Shown here piece by piece: positions 52,328 through 61,349 of a DNA stretch of 64,000 nucleotides (position 1 is the stretch's first letter; every line of letters starts with the position of its first letter). The DNA comes from Mesorhizobium sp. Pch-S (GTDB lineage Bacteria > Pseudomonadota > Alphaproteobacteria > Rhizobiales > Rhizobiaceae), in the NCBI RefSeq assembly GCF_004136315.1, contig NZ_CP029562.1, positions 1,364,001 to 1,428,000 on the forward strand, given 5' to 3'. The notes beneath the pieces were generated by a model that searched no databases, was not told where the DNA came from, and saw only the letters and a program-made list of their open reading frames with translations. A program made the position numbers and the translations under genes.

Positions 52328-52571
52328 GAAAGGACAACATGACGAAGCTCAAAGGCACCAAGTTCATCTAGTATTGTAGGCCGGCTTAGAGATGAGTCTT
52401 CAGCGATGTCTAACAACCACAATCAAGGTGTTAGTCTGGGCTGTTGCTGAATGGGATCCGCTTCCAGAGGCGGCGAAAGGTTATCCGAATTGCTAAGATG
52501 AGGGCGGAAAGCTACCGCGCCACGCAGTTCTAGGTGATCGAAATCCATATTCTCGAACGCGCATCAATTCC
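52328..52571. other. Right border of the island, no gene seen
   Basis: 244 bp without a supported gene. Composition is still AT-richer at the left end and returns to GC-rich before pdeM. The fragment GCTGTTGCTGAATGGGAT and following frames show only weak coding character, perhaps a remnant. No direct repeat or integrase was found at either border. Confidence 0.35.
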
Positions 52572-53288
52572 TCACCCCGGCCTAAGCATCGCCCCCGAGA
52601 TCGCAAACACCCGCTCCGCTCCCAGCATGTAAGCCATCAGCGTTTCCCGCCTGAACAGCCCCTGATAGGCGCGGTCGAGCACATTCAGCGAGCCGGTGTA
52701 GGCACCGAAGGCGGGCATGATGAGGCGGGTGCCGTCGCCGGCGAAGCAGCGGCGGCGCACCGAGCGGCCGCGCTGGACGATGCGGGCGCAGGGGTGGAGG
52801 TGGCCGGCGATCTCGCCTTCGACGCGCTGCTTCGATGGTTCGTGACGGAACAGCACGGAGCCGACGGCGAGCTCCAGCACGGTTTCGCCGGGCAAGTCGG
52901 CCGGGGCTTCCGGGTCATGGTTGCCGGCGATCCAGAACCAGTCGCGGCCGGCCATCAGCGCTTCGAGCCGCTGGCGGAAATCGGGATGCAGGCGCTCGGC
53001 GCCCTTGCCGTCATGGAAGGAGTCGCCGAGGCTGACGACGATCCTGGGCTGATAGTCGGCGATCACCGCTTCGAGGCGGGCGAGCGTAGCAATCGTGTCG
53101 TAAGGCGGGATCAGCGCGCCGCGGCGGGCGAAGGACGAGCCTTTTTCGAGATGCAGGTCGGAGACGGCGAGCAGCGAAAGGTCCGGGAAGAACAGCGTGC
53201 CGCGCGGATCGCACAGCGCGCGCTCGCCGGCGACGGTCACCGTCTCGGCGCCGATGGCGGTTGCTGCTCTTGCCGCCGAAAAATTCAT
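52572..53288 (-). CDS. pdeM: Ligase-associated DNA damage response endonuclease PdeM
   Basis: 238 residues, calcineurin-like metallophosphoesterase. Metal motifs: SDLHLEKG near residue 43, SLGDSFHDG near residue 88, AGNHDPEAP near residue 120 and GHLHP near residue 162. The PdeM/MPE family is part of the conserved MPE-Lig-Exo-Lhr DNA repair set. Its start overlaps the Lhr helicase stop by ATGA, so the two form an operon. Confidence 0.92.
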   Translation of the reverse strand: MNFSAARAATAIGAETVTVAGERALCDPRGTLFFPDLSLLAVSDLHLEKGSSFARRGALIPPYDTIATLARLEAVIADYQPRIVVSLGDSFHDGKGAERLHPDFRQRLEALMAGRDWFWIAGNHDPEAPADLPGETVLELAVGSVLFRHEPSKQRVEGEIAGHLHPCARIVQRGRSVRRRCFAGDGTRLIMPAFGAYTGSLNVLDRAYQGLFRRETLMAYMLGAERVFAISGAMLRPG

Positions 53289-55933
53289 CGGGGTCCCATT
53301 GCCTCTTCGACCAGATCGGCCGCTTCCATCAGCAGCGATTCATTGGCGCCGCCATTCACCGGCTCCTTGCCGATCTCCAGCATCACCGGCACGGCCAGCG
53401 GCGAAATGCGGTCCAGCACCTTATGCACGATTCGACCACGGATGCGCGAGAGCAGCTGGCCAAGCCTGCTGACATCGAGCAGGCCGGCGGCGGCATCGGT
53501 GCGGGTGGCCTGCAGCAGGATGTGGTCGGGCTCGTGGCTGCGCAGCACGTCGTAGATCAGGTCGGCCGAGACGGTGACCTGGCGGCCGCTCTTTTCCTGG
53601 CCGGGGAAACGCTTCTCGATCAGGCCGGCGATGACGGCGCAGTTGCGGAATGTGCGCTTCAGCATCCAGCTGTCGTTCAGCCAGGCGTCGAGATCGTCGC
53701 CCAGCATGTCCTCGTCGAAGAGCTCGGCAAGCGAAGGCTGCCTGGCCTTGAACAGCGCACCCATGTCGTCCAGCGCCCAGACCGCCAGCGAATAGTCGGT
53801 GGCGACGAAGCCGAGCGGGCGGGCATTGGCACGCTCCAGCCGGCGGGTGAGCAGCATGCCGAGCGTCTGGTGCGCGAGGCGGCCCTCGAAGGGGTAGCAG
53901 ACCATGTAGTGGCGGTTGCCCTTCGGAAAGGTCTCGACCAGCATGTCGCCCTTCTTCGGCAGCACCGAACGCAGCTTCTGCATGGCGAGCCATTCGGCGA
54001 CCTGCTCGGGCAGGTTCTGCCAGCGCTTCGGGTCGGCCAGCATGGCGCGCACCTGCTCGGCCAGATAGGTGGAGAGCGGGAACTTGCCGCCGGCATAGCT
54101 CGGCACGATGATGTTGGCGCCGGTGCCGGCCGACACGATGCACTCGCTTTCGCGGATGCCTTCGAAGTGCAATATCTTGCCGGCAAACAGAAAGTTGTCG
54201 CCGGGCCGCAAAGTCTCGGCGAAATACTCCTCGATCTTGCCGAGCACCGGGCCGCCGCGCCCGGCCATGCCGCGGCCCTGGCGCACATAGCGCACATTGA
54301 GCTCCGGCATCTCGACGATGGTGCCGACATTGAGGCGGTATTGTTGGGCAATGCGCGGATGGGTGACGCGCCACAGCCCTTCCTTCGTGCGGCGGATGCG
54401 GGCGTAGCGTTCGTAACTGCGCAGCGCATAGCCGCCGGTGGCGACGAAATCGACGACGCGGTCGAAGGTTTCGCGCTCCAGCTCGGCATAGGGTGCGGCG
54501 GAGCGGATCTCGGCATAGAGCCGGTCGGCGTCGAAGGGGGCTGCGCAGGCCGAGCCCAGCACGTGCTGCGCCAGCACGTCCAGCGTGCCGGCGAGCAGCG
54601 GCGGCGTGTCCTGCGCGCCGAGATAGTTGGCGTCGAGGGCGGCGCGGCATTCCAGCACCTCGAAGCGGTTGGCCGGGATGAGGATCGCCTTGGAGGGCTC
54701 GTCCATGCGGTGGTTGGCGCGGCCGATGCGCTGGGCAAGGCGGCTCGCCCCCTTCGGCGCGCCGACATGCACGACGAGGTCGACATCGCCCCAGTCGATG
54801 CCGAGGTCAAGCGTCGAGGTGGCGACTATGGCGCTGAGCGCGTTGTCGGCCATGGCCTGCTCGACGCGGCGGCGCTGGCCGACTTCGAGCGAACCGTGAT
54901 GCAGGGCGATCGGCAGCGCATCCTCATTGGCGCGCCACAGTTCCTGGAACAGAAGCTCGGCCTGGCTGCGCGTGTTGACGAACAGCAGCGTCATTTTGTG
55001 CTGTCGGATCGCCTCGTAGATCTCGGGGATGGCATAGCGCGCCGAATGGCCGGACCACGGCACGCGCTCGCGGGAATCGAGGATGGAGATATCGGGCTTG
55101 GCGCCGCCGGCAACGGTGATGAGGCCGGCCATGGGGGGTCGCGTGGTGCGGGCCGGGATACAGGTTGACGTCGGAGGCGCTTCGATGCCCCGGCTTTTCG
55201 CTTCGCCCAGGGCGCTCGCCGAGCTGCCGGGGCGAGCCAGCCCTGTGACGCCCCTTGCGGGCGAGGGTAAAGGCACCTGCGGCACCAGCCAGCGGCGCAG
55301 CTCGTCGGGCTCGGCGACGGTGGCGGAGAGGCCGATCGCGGTGAGGTCCGGCACGAAGGCGCGCAGGCGCGCCAGCCCGAGCGCCAAGAGGTGGCCGCGC
55401 TTGGAGGTGACCAGCGAATGCAGCTCGTCGAGCACGATGTAGCGCAGGTCTTCGAAGAAGCGGTCGGCGCCGTTGGAGGCGATCAGCAGGGCCAGCTGTT
55501 CGGGCGTGGTGAGCAGGATGTCGGGCGGCGCCAGCTTCTGGCGCTGGCGCTTGTGGGCGGGGGTGTCGCCGGTGCGGGTCTCGATGGAAATGGGCAGGCC
55601 GATCTCCTCGACCGGCTTGCCGAGGTTGCGCTCGATGTCGACGGCCAGCGCCTTGAGCGGCGAGATGTAGAGCGTGTGCACGCCGCGCGGCCGCTCGCCC
55701 GGCCGGCGCCTGGGGCGGGTAGCGAGTTCCGTCAGCGAGGGCAGGAAGCCGGCCAGCGTCTTGCCGGCGCCGGTCGGCGCGATCAGAAGCATGGAGCGGC
55801 CGGCGCGGGCCTGGCCAAGCAGCTCCAGCTGATGCGCGCGCGGCGCCCAGCCCTTGGCCGCGAACCACCGGGTGAAGGGTTCGGGCAGCAGGCTGTCGTC
55901 GGCAACAAGGCGCGGTTCGGCGGTCACCGGCAA
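53285..55933 (-). CDS. Ligase-associated Lhr-like DEXH helicase
   Basis: 882 residues. IAPTGAGKTLAGFLPSL (Walker A), VLDELHSLV (DELH box), GLSATV, STLDLGIDWGDVDLVVHVGAPKG and QRIGRANHR (motif VI) define a superfamily 2 Lhr-core helicase with the usual winged-helix and C-terminal domains. Between SATV and the next conserved block, residues about 220-268 form a Pro/Ser/Arg-rich stretch that looks like an in-frame insertion. Its DNA contains the inverted pair GCCCCGGC/GCCGGGGC at 55187-55233. The helicase is thought to act with PdeM, exonuclease and ligase in end repair. Confidence 0.92.
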   Translation of the reverse strand: MPVTAEPRLVADDSLLPEPFTRWFAAKGWAPRAHQLELLGQARAGRSMLLIAPTGAGKTLAGFLPSLTELATRPRRRPGERPRGVHTLYISPLKALAVDIERNLGKPVEEIGLPISIETRTGDTPAHKRQRQKLAPPDILLTTPEQLALLIASNGADRFFEDLRYIVLDELHSLVTSKRGHLLALGLARLRAFVPDLTAIGLSATVAEPDELRRWLVPQVPLPSPARGVTGLARPGSSASALGEAKSRGIEAPPTSTCIPARTTRPPMAGLITVAGGAKPDISILDSRERVPWSGHSARYAIPEIYEAIRQHKMTLLFVNTRSQAELLFQELWRANEDALPIALHHGSLEVGQRRRVEQAMADNALSAIVATSTLDLGIDWGDVDLVVHVGAPKGASRLAQRIGRANHRMDEPSKAILIPANRFEVLECRAALDANYLGAQDTPPLLAGTLDVLAQHVLGSACAAPFDADRLYAEIRSAAPYAELERETFDRVVDFVATGGYALRSYERYARIRRTKEGLWRVTHPRIAQQYRLNVGTIVEMPELNVRYVRQGRGMAGRGGPVLGKIEEYFAETLRPGDNFLFAGKILHFEGIRESECIVSAGTGANIIVPSYAGGKFPLSTYLAEQVRAMLADPKRWQNLPEQVAEWLAMQKLRSVLPKKGDMLVETFPKGNRHYMVCYPFEGRLAHQTLGMLLTRRLERANARPLGFVATDYSLAVWALDDMGALFKARQPSLAELFDEDMLGDDLDAWLNDSWMLKRTFRNCAVIAGLIEKRFPGQEKSGRQVTVSADLIYDVLRSHEPDHILLQATRTDAAAGLLDVSRLGQLLSRIRGRIVHKVLDRISPLAVPVMLEIGKEPVNGGANESLLMEAADLVEEAMGPR

Positions 55934-56036
55934 GACCTAGCGCGGGAGCGGGCGAAGGCCAAGCGAAATATGGAACAAAAGGGGATCGCACCGAGACGTG
56001 TCGGGTGCCAGCATAGCGGGCAAGCGCGGCGCCTCT

Positions 56037-56305
56037 ATCTCCCCCCTTGCGGGGGAGAAAGCGATTTCAGCATCTTAGACGAGCACGCCCTTCAGGGCGG
56101 CGCAGGCTAAGTGCTAGAAATCGCAAGAGAGGGGATATGCCGGCACTACGCTGACAATCTGCTTCGAGGGAAGAGAAGCTCATTTGCAAAGCCCCCAGCT
56201 GAAGATCCCCTCTCTTGGATTTTCTACGACTTAGCCTGCGCCGCCCTGCGGGCGTGCTCGTCTAAGATCGTGAAAATCCTTTCTCCCCCGCAAGGGGGGA
56301 GATAA
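56037..56305. repeat. R1 paired-hairpin repeat, copy 4
   Basis: Left half form A, right half form B, with a short central spacer. All R1 parts are present: outer C-run/G-run hairpins, CTTAG/CTAAG, inner GCCC..GGGC loops, and facing AAGAGAGGGGA/TCCCCTCTCTT ends. It lies between the divergent Lhr helicase and LD-carboxypeptidase genes, so it sits in a shared promoter region (gap 55934-56418). Confidence 0.85.
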
Positions 56306-56418
56306 GTGGCGCCGCGCCCGTCGCAAAGGAAGATCGCTTAGGGGCTTCGGCTCAGTGCCCAAAATCGCAGCAGAGAAAAATTGCCGCCGGGGTGTCGGCG
56401 AGGTACGCCTGTGCGGCA

Positions 56419-57366
56419 ATGGTTGAGAACTGCGAGGCCGTCCTGGATTCGAAATCTGCCCCGCTTCATCCCCGCGTGCTTCGCCCCGGCGATGCGGTGC
56501 GTCTCGTTTCGCCGGCGAGCACGCCGGACGAGCAGGCTGTCGAACAGGCGGTGGCCGTGCTCGAGCGCAGTGGCCTGCGGGTCGAGCTCGGCCGGCACGT
56601 CTTCGACCGGTACGGTTATCTCGCCGGGCGCGACGAGGACCGGCTCGGCGATCTCAACGAGGCGCTGCGCGACAGTACGGTGCGGGCGATCATCGCGACG
56701 CGCGGCGGCAAGGGCGCCTACCGCATCGCCGACGGACTCGACCTCGCCGCCCTGCGCGCCGACCCCAAGCCGCTGATCGGGTTCAGCGAGATCACCATCC
56801 TGCATCTGGCCATGTGGGGCGGCGCCGGCGTTCCCGGCATTCATGGCGCCTGCTGGAGCGCCGCGCAGTTTGGCGAGCGCGCCGAACAGTCCTTCCTGCG
56901 CGCGCTGCTGACGACGGAGGCGGTCACCATCCGTTGCGAGCCGCACGAGCCGACATCGACCCTGACCACCGGCGGCCGCGCCGAAGGCATCCTGCTCGGC
57001 GGCAACCTCGACATGATCGCCACGGCGGCGGGCTGGACCTTGCCCGGCCTGCAGGGCGCCATCCTGCTCATCGAGGACGTCGAAAAGGGGCTGGGGCATG
57101 TCGACCGCAACCTGACCCGGCTGCTGAAATCCGGCGCGCTCGCCGGCGTCGCCGGTGTCGCGGTCGGCCAGTTCACCGGCTTTGCCAGTTCCAAAGGGGT
57201 GACGGTGGTGGAGCTGCTGCGCGAACGTCTCGCCCACCTTGCCGTGCCCATCCTCGGCGGCCTGCCCTTCGGCCATGGCGACAACCCCGTCGCCGTGCCG
57301 GTCGGAACGCAGGCCGTGCTGGACGCCTCCGGCGGCACGCTGACCGTGGCGGCGGCGATGCGGTGA
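56419..57366 (+). CDS. LD-carboxypeptidase / MccF-like (S66 family)
   Basis: 315 residues from MVENCEAVLDS. S66 features: PGDAVRLVSPASTPDEQAV at the N-terminus, IIATRGGKGAYR, nucleophile Ser 123 in IGFSEITILH, and GGNLDMIATAAG. The distal catalytic His is probably in GLPFGHGDNP. Cleaves L,D- bonds in murein tetrapeptides or inactivates microcin-like peptide nucleotides. It sits inside the split repair cluster with no obvious connection. GTG at 56392 is an alternative start. Confidence 0.88.
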   Translation: MVENCEAVLDSKSAPLHPRVLRPGDAVRLVSPASTPDEQAVEQAVAVLERSGLRVELGRHVFDRYGYLAGRDEDRLGDLNEALRDSTVRAIIATRGGKGAYRIADGLDLAALRADPKPLIGFSEITILHLAMWGGAGVPGIHGACWSAAQFGERAEQSFLRALLTTEAVTIRCEPHEPTSTLTTGGRAEGILLGGNLDMIATAAGWTLPGLQGAILLIEDVEKGLGHVDRNLTRLLKSGALAGVAGVAVGQFTGFASSKGVTVVELLRERLAHLAVPILGGLPFGHGDNPVAVPVGTQAVLDASGGTLTVAAAMR

Positions 57367-57473
57367 GGTGCCATAGCAGGGCGAGGCGCTAGCTATCTCC
57401 CCTTTGCGGGTAGGGCAATTGCATTTGCTACGCCGCGACGTGAAGCCGGCCCGGATCGCTGCGCCTTCGTCTG

Positions 57474-57753
57474 CGTTCCGGAATGGATCCCCGACACTCT
57501 CCGGTCGCTTCGCTCCCTTCGAGGTCGAGGATGACGGATTTCATTTGCTGCCAGCGCCAATTGTCGCCGTTGGATCCACGCAAGAGCAATTGCAGGAAAA
57601 GTGTGTAGCAGTTTTCCGTTCGGAATTGCTTCGAAACAAAGAGCGTTTCTGTGAAAACGCTCCAGGATTGGCGGAGCGAAAAGGGAACTCCGTCATCCTC
57701 GACCTCGCAGGGAGCAAAGCGACCGGAGAGTGTCGGGGATCCATTCCGGAACG
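57474..57753. repeat. R2 inverted repeat, copy 5, with nested R3
   Basis: R2 arms begin CGTTCCGGAATGGATCCCCG and end CATTCCGGAACG. The spacer carries an R3 element at 57583-57664 (GCAATTGCAGGAAAA ... GAGCGTTTCTGTGAAAACGCTC), as in R2 copy 4. The gap 57367-57968 is otherwise without gene support; its start (57392-57412) shows a TCTCCCCTTTGCGGG fragment of R1. Confidence 0.8.
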
Positions 57754-57968
57754 CAGACGAAGGCACGGCGATCCAGATTCGGCTTCAAGACGCCCCGACC
57801 GGCATGGGAGTTAACTCCAAGGGGAGATGGCAGCACCGCCCGCCAGGCGAGATCCAGCCGCACCCTTCCGCCGCCCCCCTGCCCCCCGCTTGTGGCATTG
57901 CGTTGCATCCGCTAGGAGCCGGTCGGGGGATTTCAGATTTTTCAGCACCGGATTTTCGAGGGACGACC

Positions 57969-58457
57969 ATGACCATTTCCAGCGACACCGCCACGCCACG
58001 AAGCATGCTGAAATATGCGCTGCTGTTCGGGCTGATGATCATATTCTGCCAGATCGTCGTTGCCGTGCTGACATCCATCCTGCAGTTCGAGACGCCGGCG
58101 GCGATGGGCATCATCGTCATCATGGCGAGCCTCGCCTTCGTCATGCAGAAGTTCGCGACCGACACAAGGCGTGCGCCGCTGTCGTCGGAACGGCTCAGCC
58201 TCGCCCTACTGGGCGCCGTCGCCGCGGTGGTGGTGACGGCCGCACTTCAGGCCCTGTCCGCGATGCTGCTGAACATCGCCGGCGAACACGATGCGCTGAA
58301 GGACGTCATTCGCGAGCTGACCGTCGGCAACGCTTCGCCGATGCTGACCACCGCCCTGCTGGCCGCGCTGATCTTCGTGCTGACCTTCGTCATCATCTTC
58401 GCTTCCGCCGGCTTCCTCGCCCGCAGCGCCCTGAAGCGGCTCGACGCCAAGAAGTAG
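57969..58457 (+). CDS. Small four-helix membrane protein
   Basis: 162 residues from MTISSDTATPRSMLKYALL, preceded by GAGGGACGACC. Four hydrophobic segments, at about 14-38, 45-60, 76-100 and 128-152, ending with ARSALKRLDAKK. It resembles the ABZJ_00895-type small membrane proteins in size and topology, but I am not sure. Function unknown. The open frame extends upstream through repeat DNA and is not used. Confidence 0.75.
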   Translation: MTISSDTATPRSMLKYALLFGLMIIFCQIVVAVLTSILQFETPAAMGIIVIMASLAFVMQKFATDTRRAPLSSERLSLALLGAVAAVVVTAALQALSAMLLNIAGEHDALKDVIRELTVGNASPMLTTALLAALIFVLTFVIIFASAGFLARSALKRLDAKK

Positions 58458-58542
58458 GCCGAAGCGTCCACACTACTTCCCGCCTACAAAGGCGAAGCAC
58501 GCCTCTGTGTCTCCCGCAAGGGGGGAGATAGAAGCGCCTCGC

Positions 58543-59547
58543 CTACTTCCCCGCCACCACGATCAGCCCGGCGACCGGTTCGCGGCGGTCCTGGCGGATG
58601 ACGCGCTCTTCGAGCGAGAGCACGGCAAAACCGCTGGCGGCGAGCACGGCCCGCACGTAGGGCTCGGAATGGGCGTAGCGGCGCGACGGCTGCAAGGCAA
58701 AGCCTTCGGCTGCATCGAGCTTCTCGACCGAGAAGGCGAACAGGCCATCTGCCGCGAGCAGACCGGCGACGGTGGCGACGATGGTTTCCAGCGCGCCGAC
58801 ATACATGAAGACATCGGCCGCGGTGACGAGATCGGGTGCGGGGCCGGCATAGGCGAACTGCTGCAGGTCGGCCTTGCCGAGATGATCGTAGACGCCCTTG
58901 CGTTCGGCCTTGCGCAGCATCGCGGCGGAGATGTCGAAGCCTTCCAGGCGTTCGACGATCGGGCGCAGCCTCTCGCCCATCAGGCCGGTACCGCAGCCGA
59001 GATCGAGCGCGAGGCGGAAGCGGCGTTCGCCTGCGACGGAGCTGCCACCGGAGGGTTTCGCCCGCTCGGCGTCCGGATCCGGCTGGGGAGCGGAGCCCGT
59101 GCCCTGCCCGCGGCCTGACGAAGGCTCGCCCGCTGCCCGGATCGCTTCGTCGAGATATAACGGCACGCGATAGCCGAGCTTCTCGACCAGCGCGGTGTCG
59201 AAGTTCGGCGCATACTGGTCGAACAGCGCCTCGACGAAGGCGCTCGGCGGGGCGGCCACCGGCGGCGCCTTGCCGATCAGCGCCAGCTTCAGCGCCGAGC
59301 CCGGCCGGTCGGCAGGGTCGAGCTTCAGCGCCATCGTCCAGGCAAGTGCCGCCGCATCGAGATCGCCGGCGGCCTCCTGCATTTCGCCGAGCCGGAACCA
59401 GCCGAGCGCCCAGCCGGGCGCCAGCTCCACCGCGCCGAGCATCAGCTCGGCGGCATCGGCATAGTCCTGCGAGGCGAACAGCGCCTCCGCGTAGTCGGCG
59501 CGGCGGTCGGCAAGCAGGTCGCCCGACGAAGCGGGTAGCGGTTTCAT
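58543..59547 (-). CDS. TPR-containing SAM methyltransferase
   Basis: 334 residues from MKPLPASSGDLLADRRADYA, with GGAG upstream. The N-terminus has TPR-like repeats (YAEALFASQDYADAAELMLGA, ALGWFRLGEMQEAAGDLDAA). The methyltransferase has LDLGCGTGLMGERL near residue 172 and GFDISAAMLRKAERKGVY. Between them, residues about 140-166 (Ser/Gly/Pro/Asp-rich) look like an insertion. Function unknown; similar proteins are often called predicted methyltransferases of the trans-aconitate/UbiE type. Divergent from the exonuclease gene across R1 copy 5. Confidence 0.83.
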   Translation of the reverse strand: MKPLPASSGDLLADRRADYAEALFASQDYADAAELMLGAVELAPGWALGWFRLGEMQEAAGDLDAAALAWTMALKLDPADRPGSALKLALIGKAPPVAAPPSAFVEALFDQYAPNFDTALVEKLGYRVPLYLDEAIRAAGEPSSGRGQGTGSAPQPDPDAERAKPSGGSSVAGERRFRLALDLGCGTGLMGERLRPIVERLEGFDISAAMLRKAERKGVYDHLGKADLQQFAYAGPAPDLVTAADVFMYVGALETIVATVAGLLAADGLFAFSVEKLDAAEGFALQPSRRYAHSEPYVRAVLAASGFAVLSLEERVIRQDRREPVAGLIVVAGK

Positions 59548-59646
59548 GAAGGTGATCTCCGGCGCGTCGCTTAACTGGAGAGTGGTGGTCTGTGCAAGTC
59601 CTCTTCCTTCTTCGCTTGCGGGAGAAGAAGATCGAGTCCCGGCGCC

Positions 59647-60075
59647 TCTATCTCCCCCTTTGCGGGGGGTGAGTGCCTGGTTCGCCGCAGGCGAATTGAA
59701 AGGTCCAGTGGACCTTTCAAAAGGCACGAACGCCTGAGGCCATAGCCGAAGGCCGGGCGATTTCAGCATCTTAGCGAGCACGCCCTTCAGGGCGGCGCAG
59801 TCTAAGTGCTAGAAATCGCAAGAGAGGGGGTGAGAGCCTGGTTCGCCACAGGCGAATTGAAAGGTCCGGTGGACCTTTCAAAAAGGCTCGAACGCCCGAG
59901 GCCATAGCCGAGGGCCGGGCGACATATTCCCTGGCGCGGCCTGCCATTCGGGGAAAGCCGACCCTCTCAGCTGCAAATCCCCTCTCTTGGATTTTCTACG
60001 ACTTAGATTGCGCCGCCCTGCGGGCGTGCTCGCTAAGATCGTGAAAATCCTTTCTCCCCCGCAAGGGGGGAGATA
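59647..60075. repeat. R1 paired-hairpin repeat, copy 5, with two nested insertions
   Basis: Left half form A, right half form B, but interrupted by two copies of a ~90-bp unit at 59669-59759 and 59830-59921. Each nested unit contains the palindrome TGAAAGGTCC-N3-GGACCTTTCA, GCCTGGTTCGCC and GGCCATAGCCGA. The first splits the left hairpin; the second follows the AAGAGAGGGG end. The rest of the R1 structure is intact. Part of the gene-free 59548-60338 gap. Confidence 0.82.
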
Positions 60076-60099
60076 GGCGCCGCGTCGAAGCTGCCTTTC

Positions 60100-60290
60100 T
60101 CGCCCCGTTCACGGGGAGAGATGCCCGGCAGGGCGGAGAGGGGCGGAGCCAGCTGCTGCCGGTTCGTGCTGCCCCTCATCCGGCCCTTCGGGCCACCCAC
60201 CGGGGCGAGCCACGCGTCTCGCCCGTCCTTCGGACCCCCGTAAACGGGGCGAAGGAAGAAGCTCGCCTCCTGACAAATCTGGCAGGAGCG
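60100..60290. repeat. R4-like palindromic sequence
   Basis: Contains CCTCATCCGGCCCTTCGGGCC, GGGGCGAGCCACG and CGTAAACGGGGCGAAGG, which show internal dyads and resemble the R4 pair at 62954-63178 (CCCCTCATCC motif). It extends to just before the exonuclease promoter. Confidence 0.5.
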
Positions 60291-60338
60291 ATGTCAGGAG
60301 CATCTTTCATCCAGCGGGGGATGACCTATCCTTGAACC

Positions 60339-61349
60339 ATGCGCCCAAGCGACCTGCTCTGTTCCCGGCCCCAGGGCCTCTACTGCCCGCCTGGCGACTT
60401 CTTCATCGATCCGGTCAGCCCGGTCGACCGGGCGCTGATCACGCATGGCCATTCCGACCATGCCCGCTCCGGTCACCGCTCGGTGCTGGCGACGCGCGAG
60501 ACGCTCGACATCATGGCGCTGCGCTACGGCGCGGATTTCGCCGTTTCCCGCCAAGCCGCCCGGCTCGGCGAGACGATCAGCCTGAACGGCGTGACCGTCT
60601 CCTTCCACCCGGCCGGGCATGTGCTGGGCTCGGCGCAGATCGCGGTCAAGCACAACGGCCTCACCATCGTCGCCTCCGGCGACTACAAGCGCCAGCCCGA
60701 CCCGACCTGCGCCGCCTTCGAGGTGGTGCCGTGCGATGTCTTCATCACCGAGGCGACCTTCGCGCTGCCGGTGTTCCGGCACCCGCCCGCCGAGGACGAG
60801 ATCGGCAAGCTGCTGCGCTCGGTCGAGCAGTTTCCCGAGCGCTCGCATCTGGTCGGCGCCTATGCGCTGGGCAAGGCGCAGCGCGTGATGCGGCTGCTGC
60901 GCGACGCCGGCTACGACAGGCCGATCTACATCCATGGCGCCATGGCGAAGATCTCCGACTACTACCAGAGCCAGGGCATCGATCTCGGCCAGCTGGAGCC
61001 AGCCACGGTGGAGAGCGGCAGCAGGACCGATTTTGCCGGCGCCGTCGTCATCGGGCCGCCGTCGACCTTTGCCGACCGCTGGGCGCGGCGCTTCCCCGAC
61101 CCGGTCTCTTGCTTCGCCTCGGGCTGGATGCGCATCCGCCAACGCGCCAAGCAGGGCGGCGTCGAGCTGCCGCTGATCATTTCTGACCATGGCGACTGGT
61201 ACGAGCTGGGCGTGACGATCCGGGAAACCGGCGCGAGCGAGGTCTGGGTCACGCATGGCCGCGAGGAAGCGCTGGTACGCTGGTGCGAACTGGAAGGGCT
61301 GACGGCCAGGCCGCTGCATCTGATCGGCTACGAGGACGAAGGGCAATGA
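60339..61349 (+). CDS. Ligase-associated DNA exonuclease (metallo-beta-lactamase fold)
   Basis: 336 residues from MRPSDLLCSRPQGLYCPPGDF. Metallo-beta-lactamase motif ITHGHSDHARSGH near residue 33, SGDYKRQPDPT near residue 113, and the C-terminal beta-CASP part (SCFASGWMRIRQRAKQ, SDHGDWYEL, TWGREEALVRW-type ending). Member of the MPE-Lig-Exo-Lhr repair set, acting on DNA 5' ends. It overlaps the ligase start by ATGA, so the two are one operon. Confidence 0.92.
   Translation: MRPSDLLCSRPQGLYCPPGDFFIDPVSPVDRALITHGHSDHARSGHRSVLATRETLDIMALRYGADFAVSRQAARLGETISLNGVTVSFHPAGHVLGSAQIAVKHNGLTIVASGDYKRQPDPTCAAFEVVPCDVFITEATFALPVFRHPPAEDEIGKLLRSVEQFPERSHLVGAYALGKAQRVMRLLRDAGYDRPIYIHGAMAKISDYYQSQGIDLGQLEPATVESGSRTDFAGAVVIGPPSTFADRWARRFPDPVSCFASGWMRIRQRAKQGGVELPLIISDHGDWYELGVTIRETGASEVWVTHGREEALVRWCELEGLTARPLHLIGYEDEGQ

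Noticed and set aside
53261-55168. 635-codon plus-strand frame opposite the Lhr helicase
   Set aside because: Compositional shadow of the helicase; no recognisable domain.
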